From Pelotomaculum sp. UBA3102 (GTDB lineage: Bacteria; Bacillota; Desulfotomaculia; Desulfotomaculales; Pelotomaculaceae): a stretch of 6,544 nucleotides of DNA. The translations under genes were made by a program, and so were the position numbers. The notes below the pieces were generated by a model. The model searched no databases. It was not told the DNA's origin and was given only the letters and a program-made list of their open reading frames with translations. Positions 6,206 to 6,544 of the stretch are shown here, piece by piece (position 1 is the first letter of the stretch; each line of letters starts with the position of its first letter). The stretch spans positions 1 through 6,544 of the forward strand of contig DFAQ01000004.1 in assembly GCA_002365865.1 (NCBI GenBank). Reading direction: 5' to 3'.

Positions 6206-6376
6206 TGAGAACAGGCAGGTCTCCTGGCTCGGGGTCATCTGATGCTCAAGTCTTCCCGGCATATTCAAATAAAAAGCCAGTGACATTAAGGAGATCATTC
6301 CCCATACAGTGGCGGGACCGCGCCGGTCTTGCACCGGACTTCTCTTTTCACGCTTAATTCAAGCGACCGGTTCTCA
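6206..6376 (-). ncRNA. Cobalamin riboswitch aptamer
   Basis: This is a full-length adenosylcobalamin-type riboswitch in the leader of the operon. The closing helix P1 is TGAGAAC (6376-6370) with GTTCTCA (6212-6206), a perfect 7 bp. Inside, in order on the minus strand, are the small hairpin CGCTT/AAGCG, the core GTCCGGTGCAAGACCGG, the B12-box region GGTCCCGCCACTGTATGGGG, the GCCGGGAAGACTT segment, and the highly conserved GAGCCAGGAGACCTGCC at 6230-6214. All major conserved blocks of the family are present in the right order. It senses cobalamin and should reduce expression of cbiZ-btuFCD through the terminator 80 bases downstream. Confidence 0.95.
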
Positions 6377-6384
6377 TTATTTTA

Positions 6385-6390
6385 TTTATA
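6385..6390 (-). promoter_or_regulatory. Candidate -10 element for the cbiZ-btuFCD operon
   Basis: TATAAA on the minus strand lies about 9 bases before the first base of the riboswitch P1 helix, a good distance for a -10 box whose transcript begins at the aptamer. The hexamer 17 bases upstream (CTGTAG) is a poor -35 match, and an overlapping TAAAAT is an alternative -10. This is placed mainly by position. Confidence 0.3.
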
Positions 6391-6446
6391 CGCCTTTACG
6401 GCTAATACTACAGCGTAATATTGCTTATTTTGTTATGCCCGCTACG

Positions 6447-6519
6447 CCACGGGGACGGTTCCATCGTCTTCCCTTCGGCCCTTTGCTACGCTTCGGGGAC
6501 GCCCGAACCGTCCCCATGG
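6447..6519. repeat. Inverted repeat with GGGGACGGTTC arms
   Basis: The left arm (6446-6461) and right arm (6505-6520) match as reverse complements at 15 of 16 positions, including a perfect 11-base core GGGGACGGTTC / GAACCGTCCCC. The 43-base interior contains TTCGG turns. The word GCTACG occurs three times in and around the element (6441, 6485, 6524). Arms of this GGGGACGGTTC kind are familiar to me as dispersed intergenic repeats in clostridial genomes, sometimes near IS200/REP-type transposases. No transposase is visible here, and the element may continue past the window end. There is no coding region from about 6380 to the end. Confidence 0.55.
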
Positions 6520-6544
6520 CTCCGCTACGTAATTCCGGACGAAA

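Noticed and set aside
1..6544. CRISPR arrays, tRNA or rRNA genes, transposases
   Set aside because: No regularly spaced direct repeats, tRNA cloverleaf or rRNA segments were seen, and no transposase-like protein is encoded.

Overview
The window looks like a chromosomal segment of a Gram-positive, anaerobic-type member of the Bacillota, class Clostridia. The evidence is a SigI/RsgI sigma/anti-sigma pair, strong GGAGG-type ribosome binding sites, several TTG starts, a cobalamin riboswitch with a Rho-independent terminator, and protein sequences that feel close to the Desulfotomaculum/Pelotomaculum group. The genus is a guess from general resemblance. All six convincing genes lie on the minus strand, so transcription runs from high to low coordinates; long plus-strand reading frames are shadows.

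Right-hand edge (about 6420-6544): no gene. It holds an inverted repeat with near-perfect 16-base arms (GGGGACGGTTC type) that looks like a dispersed intergenic repeat, cut by the window end.

Corrinoid salvage operon (about 6390 down to 1790). A weak promoter candidate precedes a full cobalamin riboswitch (6206-6376). Next comes an expression platform with a strong terminator hairpin (6094-6125), then cbiZ (adenosylcobinamide amidohydrolase), btuF (binding lipoprotein), btuC (permease) and btuD (ATPase). The operon closes with an intrinsic terminator 10 bases after btuD. The likely combined job is to import corrinoids, including incomplete or foreign ones. CbiZ then cuts the nucleotide-loop side chain from adenosylcobinamide derivatives to give adenosylcobyric acid, which can re-enter the cell's own cobamide synthesis, and the riboswitch shuts this off when cobalamin is sufficient. 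CbiZ was first defined in archaea. The BtuD here also carries a C-terminal Rossmann-like domain of about 150 residues that the standard ATPase lacks.

SigI/RsgI unit (1770 down to 11): a TTG-started sigI, then rsgI three bases after the sigI stop, ending in a clean intrinsic terminator. A CCCC/A-rich plus CGTA pair upstream of sigI fits a self-controlled SigI promoter. RsgI keeps the NP motif of the self-cleaving extracellular domain, but it has only a lysine-rich tail where cellulolytic relatives carry sugar-binding modules.

The least explained parts are the BtuD C-terminal domain, and the riboswitch expression platform with its perfect Shine-Dalgarno sequence and 13-codon reading frame placed just before the terminator.
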